A DNA stretch of 64,000 bases from NCBI RefSeq assembly GCF_007750855.1, contig NZ_CP036291.1, forward strand, positions 4,216,001-4,280,000. The letters run 5' to 3'. Below, piece after piece: positions 51,424-62,475 of the stretch; the stretch's first letter is position 1, and each line of letters opens with the position of its first letter. This DNA is from Pirellulimonas nuda. GTDB lineage: Bacteria; Planctomycetota; Planctomycetia; Pirellulales; Lacipirellulaceae. The translations under genes and the position numbers were made by a program. Under the pieces are notes generated by a model. The model saw only the letters and a program-made list of their open reading frames with translations, made no database searches and was not told where the DNA came from.

Positions 51424-52429
51424 CGATAAACAATTCGTCGCCGGCCATCGTCAGCAGCGACACGAACGACTGCGGCGACGCGTCGTCGTTATAGAACCGC
51501 ACCGACCCGTCGGCCAGCGCCATGTTGACGCCGCCGGGGTGCCAACTGTAGACGCGGCTGCGGTTCGAGCAGTTTACCAGCTGCTGAGTGTTGCAGTAGA
51601 ACTGGAGCTCCATCACGGTGTCTTGGCTCGCCCAACGAAACTCGTTGTTGGCCGACGAGTTCTCGTCGCGGAACTCGCCGAGGACATAGATTTTTGGCTT
51701 GCCGGTCGACTCTAGGTACAGGAAGGTCTTCGAGAGGCCATCGGTCACCTTGCCCGGGGTGACCTTGCGTCGGTCGTTCAGCGAGACCTGACTGCCGCTC
51801 ATGGTGACCCGGTTGAGCTGCAACACGTTATCGAGCACACGGTCGCGGTTCTTGGCGGCGCCGTAGCTTGAGACGAGGGTCGATTTGATCAGGTCGGTCA
51901 CCGGCCCGCCGGGGGCGTCGTAGGTTAGGTTCGGCTTCTTCGAGGCGTCGATCTCCATCCGCGACATCGCCACGTAGTCGGTCACGTGGAAGCGGCCCCG
52001 GTCGGCCTCGGTCGACGGACAGAGCAGGATGCCCGCCAGGTCTTGCTTGGTGTAGGTCTCGTTGTCGGAGTGGGTGCTGTCGTTCCAGTCCCAGTCGTAG
52101 TCGATGCGATCGAAAGTGGCGCCGTTCTCGTAGTAGGGCAGCAGCAGCGACAGCCCGTTGTGCCGCGCCATCGGCGGCGGCGTCGTGCCGCTCCAGGCGC
52201 TGCCGTCGCGTTCCTGCGCCGCCGGCGGGAACTGGTTGCGGGCCGACTCGAAGTTCAGCGCGGCCAGCGCCAGGTTCTTCATGTTCGCCTGACAGTTGGC
52301 CCGCCGGGCCGACTCGCGGGCCGCCTGCACGGCGGGGAGCAACAGCGCGATCAGAATGCCGATGATGGCGATCACCACCAACAGCTCTACCAGCGTAAAG
52401 GCTCTGCGCACGCGTGTCGCCCCAAGCAA
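51416..52429 (-). CDS. DUF1559 pseudopilin-like protein
   Basis: 337 residues. A prepilin leader ends RRA|FTLVELLVVIAIIG with Glu at +5, followed by LLLPAVQAARESARRANCQA, the DUF1559 signature. The globular part ends with the family's C-terminal signature SWHPGGVNMALADGSVRF. DUF1559 proteins are highly expanded in planctomycetes and are thought to form surface or pseudopilus fibres. The stop overlaps the start of a secreted nuclease gene by 8 nt. Confidence 0.96.
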   Translation of the reverse strand: MLGATRVRRAFTLVELLVVIAIIGILIALLLPAVQAARESARRANCQANMKNLALAALNFESARNQFPPAAQERDGSAWSGTTPPPMARHNGLSLLLPYYENGATFDRIDYDWDWNDSTHSDNETYTKQDLAGILLCPSTEADRGRFHVTDYVAMSRMEIDASKKPNLTYDAPGGPVTDLIKSTLVSSYGAAKNRDRVLDNVLQLNRVTMSGSQVSLNDRRKVTPGKVTDGLSKTFLYLESTGKPKIYVLGEFRDENSSANNEFRWASQDTVMELQFYCNTQQLVNCSNRSRVYSWHPGGVNMALADGSVRFYNDDASPQSFVSLLTMAGDELFIDE

Positions 52430-52516
52430 CGATGGCAGGCTCCCTCCCGGCGTATCAGGTCCCGAGGCAAGCAGGATAAGCTGCCGGTTTGGGGATGTCC
52501 ACCAAGTGGGCGAACC

Positions 52517-52987
52517 TCAAGCGAGCGCCGCCAAGAAATCGCCCGCCAGCCGCACCAGCACGGCCTTGGTCAGCTCGGCCGCCACCGGGCGGCGGAGGGC
52601 GCCGGGCTCTTTGCGGTAGCGGGTCAGCGCGATCGACCCGCCGGACTTCACCAGAATTTCATAGTAGGCGCGGGCGTCGCCGTCTCGTTCTGGCTGCGTG
52701 CTGCGTAGTTGCACCACGCACGTCAACTGGTCCGTCTCGCACTCGGTCAGCGGCTCCAGCAAGTAGGTCACCCGCTGCGTGATCTGCTGGGCGACCCGCT
52801 TGACCCGAGAGACCTCGGCCGCGCGGAGCCGATCGGTGTGCAGTTCCAGCGACCAGAAAGAAACGGCCAGCCGGTCGTCCTGCTCGATCCCCACCGTTAG
52901 CCGATCGCCGCCATCAACGACCCCCACCACCCGACCCGCGAGGGAGGGCGACCGCAGTTCGTCGGCGAATTGGTCGGTGAGGGACAT
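52517..52987 (-). CDS. Conserved-looking protein of unknown function
   Basis: 156 residues from the ATG at 52987 (an ATG at 53008 adds seven residues). A beta-rich N-terminal part (GRVVGVVDGGDRLTVGIEQD) is followed by a helical segment (EVSRVKRVAQQITQRVTYLL) and more strands (TCVVQLRSTQP). No family recognised. It has no signal peptide and is probably cytoplasmic. It stands alone between the DUF1559 gene and an inverted-repeat gap. Confidence 0.6.
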   Translation of the reverse strand: MSLTDQFADELRSPSLAGRVVGVVDGGDRLTVGIEQDDRLAVSFWSLELHTDRLRAAEVSRVKRVAQQITQRVTYLLEPLTECETDQLTCVVQLRSTQPERDGDARAYYEILVKSGGSIALTRYRKEPGALRRPVAAELTKAVLVRLAGDFLAALA

Positions 52988-53034
52988 GCAAACTAATCTC
53001 TGATTCACAAGGAGACGGACTGGAAACGACTAAG

Positions 53035-53095
53035 CTCTCGCAGAGGCGCAGAGGCGCTGAGTTAGTGACTCATCGTCTCTGCGTCTCCGCGAGAG
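53035..53095. repeat. Inverted repeat, CTCTCGCRGAG family
   Basis: CTCTCGCAGAGGCGCAGAG (53035-53053) and the complement of 53077-53095 agree at 17 of 19 positions. An inner TGAGT/ACTCA pair (53058-53072) extends the fold. It lies 69 nt beyond the spoVR stop. Confidence 0.75.
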
Positions 53096-53164
53096 AACTC
53101 GTCCTGCCTCCTCGATACGCTTGATAGCTCAGTGGATAGACTCTATTGAAAAACACACCGCTCC

Positions 53165-54691
53165 CTAGAAAACACCTTGCTGATTCTCGACCGGCTCGCC
53201 GGCGTCGATCTCGTACTCGTCGCCGTCGAGCGAGATGACCGCCCGGGCGTCTTGCAGCACGGTCTCGATGTGCACCGGGCGGCCCCACAAACGTTGCAGG
53301 TTGTCGAGCGTGGCGCGGGCGTACGCCAGGTCGAGCTCGACCCCCGTGTAGCGGTGCGTCAGGTACAGCTCGCCGCGGTTGCGGTAGTTGCCGTCGACCA
53401 CCTCGATCAACGGCCGGCCGGCGTTGGTGAGGTTCTGCAGCAGTTGCTGCTTCACCTTGGGGAACGCCCGGCTCTCGATCTCGTAGTACTCGGTCGCCTC
53501 GTTGTAGCCGAACTTGAACATCTTGTGCCGACGGCAGAAGTCGAGCGTCAGGAACTCGTCGATGAACGTCAGGTCGTTGTGGATCCGGCGGACCTCGAAG
53601 ATCTTTTCGCGCCCGATGCCGAGCTTCTTGTCCCAGTGCTGACGCTCGCGGTGGTCGTCGCAGTCGTCGAACTCTTTGCCGAAGGCGCCGCGGTCCCAGC
53701 GGTCCTCGATGTCGCGCAGCAGCTCGATCCCCAGCTTGTAGGGGTTGAGCCGCGTCGGCGAGCTGGCCATCGTGCCGGAGTGGTGGTCGGCGAAGCAGAC
53801 AAACTCTGCGTCGGTCAGCACCTGGCGGGTCATGATGTGGGAGTGCCAGTAGCTGGCCCAGCCCTCGTTCATGATCTTGGTCTGGGCCTGCGGGGCGAAG
53901 TAGTACGCCTCGTCGCGGATGATCGTCAGCACGTCCGCCTGCCAGGCGCTCAGCGGGGCGTGCTCAAGCAGGAACCGCAGCACGTCGCGCTCCGGGTGCG
54001 ACGGGAGCTTCTCTGGCGCCTTGGATTCCGACTCGGTCTTCTCCCCGTCTGCTCCGCGCGGGTTAACGTAGCGGTCCATGTACCCCTTGGACGCGAACTT
54101 CGCCGGCCCCTTGGGCTCTTCTTCCTTCTCGCGCTGAAAGTCGTAGCGGTCTTTCTCTTCGCGCCGCTTGACGAACGGGGCGTGGATGTCAATCAGGTCT
54201 TCTAGGCTCAGGCAGGCGTCGATGAACTCCTCCACCGGCTCGACCCCCACCTCGTCCATGTACCGCCGGACACGGGCGCCGTGGTTGGCCATCTCGTCCA
54301 TCATCTTGCGGTTGGTCTTGCTGAACCAGGCGTTCTGCTTAAAGAAGTCGCAGTGCCCGTACACGTGGGCCATCACCAGCTTCTGGTCGACCACCGCGTT
54401 GCTGCGCATCAGGTAGGCGTAGCACGGGTTGTTGTTGATCACCAGCTCGTAGATCTTCGAGAGTCCGTGCCCGTAGCTCTTGGAGAGCTGCTCGTACTCC
54501 ATCCCAAACCGCCAATGTGGGTACCGCACAGGAAAGCCCCCGCGGGCCGCGATGGCGTTCAGCTCGTCGGCGTCGACCACCTCGAAGATGGTCGGAAAAA
54601 AATCGAGCCCGTGCCCACGCGCAAAGCCCTCGATCTCGACCTGCCAGGCAGCGAGTTCGGGGGGGAGCGCGGTGTTGGGGGTGGATCGCAT
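53165..54691 (-). CDS. SpoVR family protein
   Basis: 508 residues, typical for SpoVR/Ycg[35 protein letters not shown] and the [14 protein letters not shown] region with its His cluster are diagnostic. The family's biochemical role is not settled, but it is consistently linked to the PrkA kinase and YeaH and to stationary phase or sporulation. Here it is encoded downstream of both, separated from yeaH by an inverted-repeat element. Confidence 0.95.
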   Translation of the reverse strand: MRSTPNTALPPELAAWQVEIEGFARGHGLDFFPTIFEVVDADELNAIAARGGFPVRYPHWRFGMEYEQLSKSYGHGLSKIYELVINNNPCYAYLMRSNAVVDQKLVMAHVYGHCDFFKQNAWFSKTNRKMMDEMANHGARVRRYMDEVGVEPVEEFIDACLSLEDLIDIHAPFVKRREEKDRYDFQREKEEEPKGPAKFASKGYMDRYVNPRGADGEKTESESKAPEKLPSHPERDVLRFLLEHAPLSAWQADVLTIIRDEAYYFAPQAQTKIMNEGWASYWHSHIMTRQVLTDAEFVCFADHHSGTMASSPTRLNPYKLGIELLRDIEDRWDRGAFGKEFDDCDDHRERQHWDKKLGIGREKIFEVRRIHNDLTFIDEFLTLDFCRRHKMFKFGYNEATEYYEIESRAFPKVKQQLLQNLTNAGRPLIEVVDGNYRNRGELYLTHRYTGVELDLAYARATLDNLQRLWGRPVHIETVLQDARAVISLDGDEYEIDAGEPVENQQGVF

Positions 54692-54695
54692 AAAG

Positions 54696-54908
54696 GTCTA
54701 ACCACGAAGGGCACAAAGGAACACGGCGGTTAGTGAGAAGTCGAAGAATGGGAAGCGGATGTCGCAGACGAAGCGGATTAAAAGGGATAGTAAACAGCCC
54801 TTTCCCTAATCCGAGTTCATCCCTTCAATCCGCGATGATCCGCGTCCTATTCTTTCTCCTTTCATTGCTGCCGGGATTCGTGCCTCTTGGTGTCCGTAGT
54901 GGGTAAAA
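54696..54908. repeat. Mosaic inverted-repeat element between yeaH and spoVR
   Basis: The left arm (AACCACGAAGGGCACAAAGG, from 54700) is partly complementary to the right arm (54878-54906, GCCTCTTGGTGTCC on). The interior carries AATCCGCGATGATCCGCGTC and CTATTCTT units near 54825-54855, also found in other elements. It fills the gap from 5 nt of the spoVR start to 4 nt from the yeaH stop. Confidence 0.75.
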
Positions 54909-54912
54909 GTCG

Positions 54913-56022
54913 TCACCGTCCTTTCCCCAGGAAGGCACGGATTGATTCGTAGATCGCTTCGCGATCCGGGATCTCGCTCAGCACCATCTGGTCCAGCTCG
55001 CCGAACCGGCTTTCGAGCTGGTTCAGGTACTCGCCGCTGCCGTACGGGCTTTCGACTTGGCCGTAGCAGTAGAGGTTTACCGCCGGCAGGATGCTGTCGC
55101 TGAGGATCGACAGGGCCTGCTGGTTGTCCTCGCCCCAGTTGTCGCCGTCGGAGAACTGGAAGACGTACAGGTTCCAGTCGGCCGGCGGGAAGTGGTTCTT
55201 GATCAGGTCGGCGCACACCTTGTAGGCGCTGCTGATCCGCGTGCCGCCGCTCTCGCGGGTGTGGTAGAAGGTGTGCTCGTCCACTTCTTTGGCCACCGCG
55301 TCGTGGATGATGTAGCGGGTCTCGATGCCGTCGTACTGGCTCGCGAGCCACGCATCGATCCAGAACGCCTCGGTGCGGACGATCTGTTTCTGCTCGTCCG
55401 TCATGCTGCCGGAGACGTCCATCAAGTAGAAGACCGCGGCGTTCACCTGCGGCTGGTCGATGGTGGTCCAGCTCTTGTAACGTTTGTCCCCCTTGATCGG
55501 GATGATGCGCGGGTCGTCGGGGCGGTACTCGCCGGTCGAGATCTGGCGTTTGAGGGCTTGCAGGTAGGTGCGCTTCTTGTGACGCAGGGCCTCGGGGCCG
55601 ACGTGGCGGACGGTGTCGTACTTGTTCTTTTGCTGGGTGATCGACGCGGCGCCGCGCGGCTCGATGCGCGGCAGCTCCAGCTCCGCGCCCAGCAGCTCCG
55701 CGAGCTCCTCCAGCGAGATATCGACCTCCATCAGGTGGCCGTCCCCCGGGTCGCTGCCGGCCTGCCCCTGGCCCGGCTGGGGCTGTCCCCCTTTGCCAAC
55801 AGGCTGGCCCTCTTCCCCCTCGCCGCTGGCGACCCCCCCCGCCCCGTTGTCGCCGAAGCGGAACCGCGGCAGGTCGAGCTGCGGCAGCGGGATCGACACC
55901 AGGTCCTTCCCCTTCCGCCCGATCATCTCCCCCTGCGTCACAAACTGCTTGAGGTTCTGGCGCACCTTCCCCTTCACGATCTGCTTGAAGCGGCGTTGGT
56001 CGCGTTCAATCTTTACAGTCAT
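54913..56022 (-). CDS. YeaH/YhbH family protein (DUF444)
   Basis: 369 residues. An N-terminal basic helix (RFKQIVKGKVRQNLKQF) is followed by a Gly/Gln/Pro-rich linker (residues about 60-95). DUF444 comes next, with a von Willebrand-A-like core whose MIDAS motif is MDVSGSMTD (D202, S204, S206). It acts with PrkA and SpoVR in stress and stationary-phase physiology; mechanism unknown. It lies 218 nt after the end of prkA in the same direction; that gap shows nothing recognisable. Confidence 0.94.
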   Translation of the reverse strand: MTVKIERDQRRFKQIVKGKVRQNLKQFVTQGEMIGRKGKDLVSIPLPQLDLPRFRFGDNGAGGVASGEGEEGQPVGKGGQPQPGQGQAGSDPGDGHLMEVDISLEELAELLGAELELPRIEPRGAASITQQKNKYDTVRHVGPEALRHKKRTYLQALKRQISTGEYRPDDPRIIPIKGDKRYKSWTTIDQPQVNAAVFYLMDVSGSMTDEQKQIVRTEAFWIDAWLASQYDGIETRYIIHDAVAKEVDEHTFYHTRESGGTRISSAYKVCADLIKNHFPPADWNLYVFQFSDGDNWGEDNQQALSILSDSILPAVNLYCYGQVESPYGSGEYLNQLESRFGELDQMVLSEIPDREAIYESIRAFLGKGR

Positions 56023-56240
56023 GGGGGGGTCAGGAAGGGAGAGGTGGAGATAAAAGGAGATGTGGGGATAGGTTTCTCAGCAGTTGCGATCGCTCGTTGA
56101 CAGAAGAACTCCGAGAAAATCAAACAGGACACAATGAGCTTTGGTAGACAAATCGTTACGCACTGGCCTACGAAGAGAAGGCCGAGCTACCGAGAGACCA
56201 TCCCCCCATCTCCCGTCATCTCCACCTCCCCCTTCCGTCA

Positions 56241-58304
<2,064 letters not shown>

Positions 58305-58802
58305 CCTAGAGTCCTCGGGGCCGACCCTGCGGGCCGGCCTGGTTGCATGGGGTACTGTTCCTACGCGTCCGCTGGAGGTCCTCGTTCACTTTGTGGCGCG
58401 GAATTCCGCAAATAGCCTGCGCCGACGCAGCGCGTACAGAGTCGCCGGTGGCGGAGGCGGGGCCCGAGCCGCAAGAGAACAAGGGGCTTATACCAAGCGG
58501 AGTTGGCAAAGAGCACAGGCGGGGGGCGTGTGGGAACCGCCGCGGGTGTCGGTCGCCGATCTTACGACGGCGGCGATACTCGCACACGGTGAGCCACGCC
58601 TTCTTCAGTATCCGTTGCAATCCGGGAACGGGCAACACCGCATTTTGACTATCTGGCGCGACCGTTACGTTTTTCGCACGGTTTCTCGCCCGGGGCCGGC
58701 AGATTTTTGGCCCTAGAAATTGCGCAGAAGGTGTCTACGAAGCCCTTGCGGCGCCCCCCGAAAGCCGGCGCGTGGGCGCCGGCTTTCGGGGCGCCTTGGG
58801 CG
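58305..58802 (-). promoter_or_regulatory. Gap upstream of prkA, with strong hairpin
   Basis: 498 nt without a convincing gene. At 58756-58791 a perfect 16-bp stem (CCCCGAAAGCCGGCGC / GCGCCGGCTTTCGGGG, loop GTGG) lies 11 nt after the stop of the disordered-protein gene, and is the likely 3' end signal for it, without a T-tract. The rest (58305-58750) probably contains the prkA promoter. I see no clear -10/-35 pair and no other structure. Confidence 0.5.
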
Positions 58803-60314
58803 TCACTCGGCCGGTTTGCGCCGCCGCCCGCGTCCGCCACGGGGACGCGAGGCGCCCCCGCGTCCGGCGCCGCGACCGCTGCGTTGCCGTTCGCTCCGAG
58901 CCCCCAGGTTGGCGTCGACAATCACGCCAATGGCGTCTGCCCACGAGGGGATATTCTTGTGCGACGTCTTGCTGCCGTCGCCGTCGAGTTCGTCCTCGTC
59001 TTCGGCGTCTTCGCCTTCGATCGGCGGGCCGTCCGGCAGGCTCGCGTCGAACGAGTCGTCGTCATCGTCGTCGTCTTCTTCATCGGCGGCGCCGTCTTCG
59101 CCGGCAACGGCGTCTGACGTTCGCTCTTTGCCGGCCCCACGTCGGCGGCGGCGCCGGCGACGCTTCGGACGGTCCGCGCCGTCGCCCGACTCTTCTGAAT
59201 CGTCTGCATCGGTCTCGTCCGCGCCGTCCAGCAACTCTTGCGGCGGCGGGTCGTCCGACTCAGCAGGATCCTGCGGCGTTGGTTGGAGCGCTGCTGGCGC
59301 CTCGACCACCGCCGGCGGTGGCGGCGGCGTGCGGGGCTTGCGACCGGCGAACGGGAACCAGTCGGGCAGGCTCAACGAGGCGCCCGGCCACCCGGAGGTA
59401 ATGGGGGGCGCTGGCGGCGTCACCGGGGCCGGCGCCGGCGGTGGCGGCGTTACTTCGGCCGCTTCCGGCGTATTCTCTTCCACGGTGGCGGCGGGGCGAG
59501 CGCGTCGACGCGGGGGGCGGTCGCCGGCCGGTTCGGCGGAGTCTTCGCTGTCGGATCGTTCTGCCGGCGCATCGTCGCTCGACGCACCGTCGGCTGCTTC
59601 GGTCCCACGCCCCCTGCCCCGTCCACGGCCACGGCGACGCCGGCGGCGTGGCCTTTCTTGGCCCTCGCCCTCGCCCTCGCCAGAATCTGACTCGCTATTG
59701 TCGCCTCCTAAGTCGTCAGCGGACGACTCGGCGTCGGCCGCGTCAGCATCGCGATCGGAGTCGGAACCGTCGCCGCCCGACTCGCTATCGACGCGTCCCG
59801 ATCGACCTCTGCCGCCGCGTCTGCGGCGCCTGGGGCGGCGCGTCGGCTCCTCTGCATCGTCTCCGCCTGCGTCGCTCGTCGCCGAGTCCGATGCTTGGGC
59901 GCCGTCCGTCTCTACTTCATCCGCCGGCTTCGCGGTCCTTGCCGTGCGCCGCCTCGATTCCTCGGGCTGTTGCTGCTCCTCGGGGGGCGCAACCCGCTTC
60001 GTGGCCGCGGGCGTGGCGTCAGCGGGTTTGGCCGCAGGGGATTTGGGCGCGGGGGATTTGGGCGCAGGGGGCCGCACGGGCGCGGGGGGCGGCTCGAGTC
60101 CGAATTCGCTCTGCAAGTCGTCCCACCCGCTGCGGGCGGGCTTGGGCGGGGCGGCCGGCGGGGCCGGGGCGGCTTGCGCCTTGGGCGCCTCGGGGGGCGG
60201 AGCGACCGCCTCCGGCGGGGCTTGGTTGGAGGATTGTTCGGGGCCCGATTCGGGGTTCTCGACTACGCCAAAATCGCGGAGGAGATCGTCCCAACTGCTC
60301 TTGGATTCAGCCAT
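58803..60314 (-). CDS. Acidic/arginine-rich disordered protein with WDDL repeats
   Basis: 503 residues from the ATG at 60314. The frame runs further up to 60782, but that part has no supporting features. Two related motifs begin the protein, SSWDDLLRDFGV and SGWDDLQSEFGLE, separated by Pro/Ala linker. The middle alternates Arg runs ([13 protein letters not shown]) with Ser/Asp/Glu tracts (DEEDDDDDDD). The C-terminus is IPSWADAIGVIVDANLG followed by an RGG-like basic tail. No enzyme domain. It resembles nucleic-acid-binding or scaffold proteins (inference). Confidence 0.75.
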   Translation of the reverse strand: MAESKSSWDDLLRDFGVVENPESGPEQSSNQAPPEAVAPPPEAPKAQAAPAPPAAPPKPARSGWDDLQSEFGLEPPPAPVRPPAPKSPAPKSPAAKPADATPAATKRVAPPEEQQQPEESRRRTARTAKPADEVETDGAQASDSATSDAGGDDAEEPTRRPRRRRRGGRGRSGRVDSESGGDGSDSDRDADAADAESSADDLGGDNSESDSGEGEGEGQERPRRRRRRGRGRGRGRGTEAADGASSDDAPAERSDSEDSAEPAGDRPPRRRARPAATVEENTPEAAEVTPPPPAPAPVTPPAPPITSGWPGASLSLPDWFPFAGRKPRTPPPPPAVVEAPAALQPTPQDPAESDDPPPQELLDGADETDADDSEESGDGADRPKRRRRRRRRGAGKERTSDAVAGEDGAADEEDDDDDDDSFDASLPDGPPIEGEDAEDEDELDGDGSKTSHKNIPSWADAIGVIVDANLGARSERQRSGRGAGRGGASRPRGGRGRRRKPAE

Positions 60315-60504
60315 GAATGCTTGCAACGAGGGCCGCCACGCGGCGGGCGGAAAGGGGGCAAAAAGCGTGTAACCCCAGAGAGTATAAGGGTTTCTCGCGG
60401 TATTCGGAAGCGCGGACACCGCGTCCCAAAAATGCCCCGCGGCGCTGGCCGACGGGGTGGGCCCCGCCGGGGTGGGGCGAACGACGAGCGGTTTCGCGGC
60501 GCGT

Positions 60505-60524
60505 CGACGGGGCGGAGCCCGTCG
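60505..60524. repeat. GC-rich palindrome, GGGGCGGAGCCC family
   Basis: CGACGGGGCGGAGCCCGTCG followed by GCTGTTGG, matching the copies near 25801, 25884 and 36377. It sits 50 nt beyond the nuoD stop, in the gap before the disordered-protein gene. The rest of that 260-nt gap holds only a similar degenerate GC palindrome near 60440-60475. Confidence 0.55.
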
Positions 60525-60574
60525 GCTGTTGGCTTTGTTTGGGTCGACGGCGCTTCGTTTGATCTGGAGCCGGT

Positions 60575-61777
60575 CTAGCGGTCGATCTCGCCCATCACGA
60601 TGTCCAACGAGCCCACCACCGCGGGGACATCGGCCAGCAGCACGCCGCGGCACAACTCGGGCGCCACGCTTAGGTTGCTGAAGCAACTGCTGCGGGCCCG
60701 GGCCCGCCAGGGGATCGCGTCGCCGGTGGTCACCACGTAGAAGCCCATCTGGCCGCGGGGGGCCTCGGTCTCCAGGTAGCACTCGCCCGGCGGGAGCTTC
60801 TCGAACAGCTTGATCGGCTGGCCATGGTCGCCGGAAGAGGCCGCGTATTTGCGGATCGACTCACGGACCAGCCGGACCGACTGCACGACTTCCAGCATCC
60901 GCACGTAGAACCGGTGCCAACAGTCGCCGAGGACCGCCTCGCCAGGCACGGCTGGGTAAGGCTGGTCGTTGGGGTAATGTCCGTTGCGCTCGCAAATGAT
61001 CTCGTACGCCAGGTCGGCGTACATGCGGGTGTAGAGGGGATCGCCGTCGCGGCGGAGGTCGAAGTCGACGCCGCTACCGCGGAGCACCGGGCCGGTGCAG
61101 CCGTAGCCGACGGCCATCTGGGGCGTCAGCACGCCGATGCCGGCCGTGCGTTTGATAAAGATCGCGTTGGTGGTGAGCAGCGTGTGGTAGTCGGCGATGA
61201 TCGGCTCGAACTGGTCCAGGAACGCCAAGCAGGCGTCGGTCCAGCCGACCGGCAGGTCCGCGGTGGCGCCCCCGGGGGTGAGGTAGCTGTAGGTGAGCCG
61301 GGCGCCGCAAGCCTGCTCGAACAGGTCGAGGATCTTCTCGCGCTCACGGAAGGCGTATAGGAACGGGCTGAAGGTCCCTAGGTCGAGCCCGTAGGCCCCC
61401 ATCCCCACCAGGTGGCTGGCGATGCGTCCCATCTCTGCAATGATCACCCGCAACCGCTGGCCGCGTTCGGGCGCCTCGACGCCCAACAGCTTCTCGACGC
61501 ACAGGCTCCACCCCAGGTTCATATTCATCCCCGCCAGATAGTCCATCCGGTCGGTGTAGGGGATCCACTGCCTGGGGGTGAGGTTCTCGCCGATCTTCTC
61601 TGCACAGCGGTGCAGGTAGCCGATGTGGGGCGTGACCTCGGAGACGACTTCGCCATCGGTGCGCAGCACCAGCCGTAGCACGCCGTGCGTGCTGGGGTGC
61701 TGCGGCCCCATGTTGACGAGCATCTCGTCCGTCCGGACGTCGAACTCGACGATGCGTGATTCGAGGGTGCTGGTCAT
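60575..61777 (-). CDS. nuoD: NADH-quinone oxidoreductase subunit D
   Basis: 400 residues from the ATG at 61777, which matches the usual NuoD start. The open frame continues to 62020 through repeat sequence and is not coding there. NMGPQHPSTHGVLRL, GYLHRCAEKIGE, RIASHLVGMGAYGLDLG and the C-terminal GEIDR are all present. It forms the quinone-binding module with NuoB. It lies 148 nt after nuoC, with an inverted-repeat element in that gap. Confidence 0.96.
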   Translation of the reverse strand: MTSTLESRIVEFDVRTDEMLVNMGPQHPSTHGVLRLVLRTDGEVVSEVTPHIGYLHRCAEKIGENLTPRQWIPYTDRMDYLAGMNMNLGWSLCVEKLLGVEAPERGQRLRVIIAEMGRIASHLVGMGAYGLDLGTFSPFLYAFREREKILDLFEQACGARLTYSYLTPGGATADLPVGWTDACLAFLDQFEPIIADYHTLLTTNAIFIKRTAGIGVLTPQMAVGYGCTGPVLRGSGVDFDLRRDGDPLYTRMYADLAYEIICERNGHYPNDQPYPAVPGEAVLGDCWHRFYVRMLEVVQSVRLVRESIRKYAASSGDHGQPIKLFEKLPPGECYLETEAPRGQMGFYVVTTGDAIPWRARARSSCFSNLSVAPELCRGVLLADVPAVVGSLDIVMGEIDR

Positions 61778-61794
61778 GATCCGTTGTAAGAGAG

Positions 61795-61912
61795 TTAACC
61801 ACAAAGGACACGAAGTCGCACGAAGGAAGAAAGGAGGCTCCTTGCCCGACGCTTGCCTTTCTTGCTTCTTCGTTCCCTTCTTCGTGGACCTTCGTGCTCT
61901 TCGTGGTTCAAT
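61795..61912. repeat. Mosaic inverted-repeat element between nuoC and nuoD
   Basis: The left arm (TTAACCACAAAGGACACGAA, 61795 on) is complementary to the right arm (61880-61912, TTCGTGGACCTTCGTGC then TTCGTGGTT). Translated, it gives Asn-His-Glu-Glu-His-Glu-Gly, a peptide typical of spurious repeat-derived proteins. It starts 17 nt from the nuoD ATG and ends 13 nt before the nuoC stop. Confidence 0.88.
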
Positions 61913-61925
61913 CTTCGTAGCGCTA

Positions 61926-62447
61926 TCAGCGGCCGCGGATGCCGTGGTACTCGAGCGGCATCTCGTAGTCTTTTCGTAAGGGGTGACCCTCCCAGTCTTC
62001 GGGGCAAAGGATCCGGACAAGATTCGGGTGGCCGACGAAGCGGACCCCCATCAGGTCGTACACCTCGCGCTCGTGCCAATCGGCGGTGGGCCACAGGCCG
62101 GTTAGTGAGGGCGCCTCCGGCAGTTGCTGCGCCGCTTCGTCCTGCCAGCGGGGGAGGATGAGCTTGAGTGTGATGCGGTGCTTCAGGCGGGTGCTGGACA
62201 GGTGGTAGACCAGCTCGATGCCGGGGCCGCGTCCCTGCGGCGGGCGACGCTTCGGGTCGGCTTGCAGCGTGTCGACCCCCGAGACGCAGTTGAGCATGTC
62301 GCACCCGAAGGCGGCGTCGTCCCGCAGGTACTGGCAGACAGCGACCAGCCGGTCGGCGTCGACCTCGAACCATGGGTCGCCGCGCTCTGCCGCAACCGGC
62401 CGCACGGCGTCGCCGAACTTTTGCAGGAGTCGATCGGTCGGCGACAC
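61926..62447 (-). CDS. nuoC: NADH-quinone oxidoreductase subunit C
   Basis: 173 residues. The 30-kDa subunit signature TADWHEREVYDLMGVRFVGH, then LCPEDWEGHPLRKDY, is intact, and the N-terminal ferredoxin-like part is short but present. It is separate from nuoD, as in non-enterobacterial complexes. The start lies 28 nt after nuoA. Confidence 0.94.
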   Translation of the reverse strand: MSPTDRLLQKFGDAVRPVAAERGDPWFEVDADRLVAVCQYLRDDAAFGCDMLNCVSGVDTLQADPKRRPPQGRGPGIELVYHLSSTRLKHRITLKLILPRWQDEAAQQLPEAPSLTGLWPTADWHEREVYDLMGVRFVGHPNLVRILCPEDWEGHPLRKDYEMPLEYHGIRGR

Positions 62448-62475
62448 AGCGATCTCGGCTAAGAGGAAAACCTGG

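Noticed and set aside
53121-53145. tRNA-like D-arm sequence (TGATAGCTCAGTGGATAGAC)
   Set aside because: Only the D-arm region resembles a tRNA. There is no acceptor stem, anticodon stem or TTCGAATC T-loop, and the D-stem bases do not pair. At most a fragment.
58720-60372. 550-codon Ser/Arg/Pro-rich open frame on the plus strand
   Set aside because: Antisense to the disordered protein, whose motifs and start are more protein-like. The low complexity of both frames is linked, so this is judged a shadow.
61778-62020. N-terminal extension of nuoD
   Set aside because: It runs through the inverted-repeat element and encodes repeat peptides. The ATG at 61777 matches the usual NuoD start.
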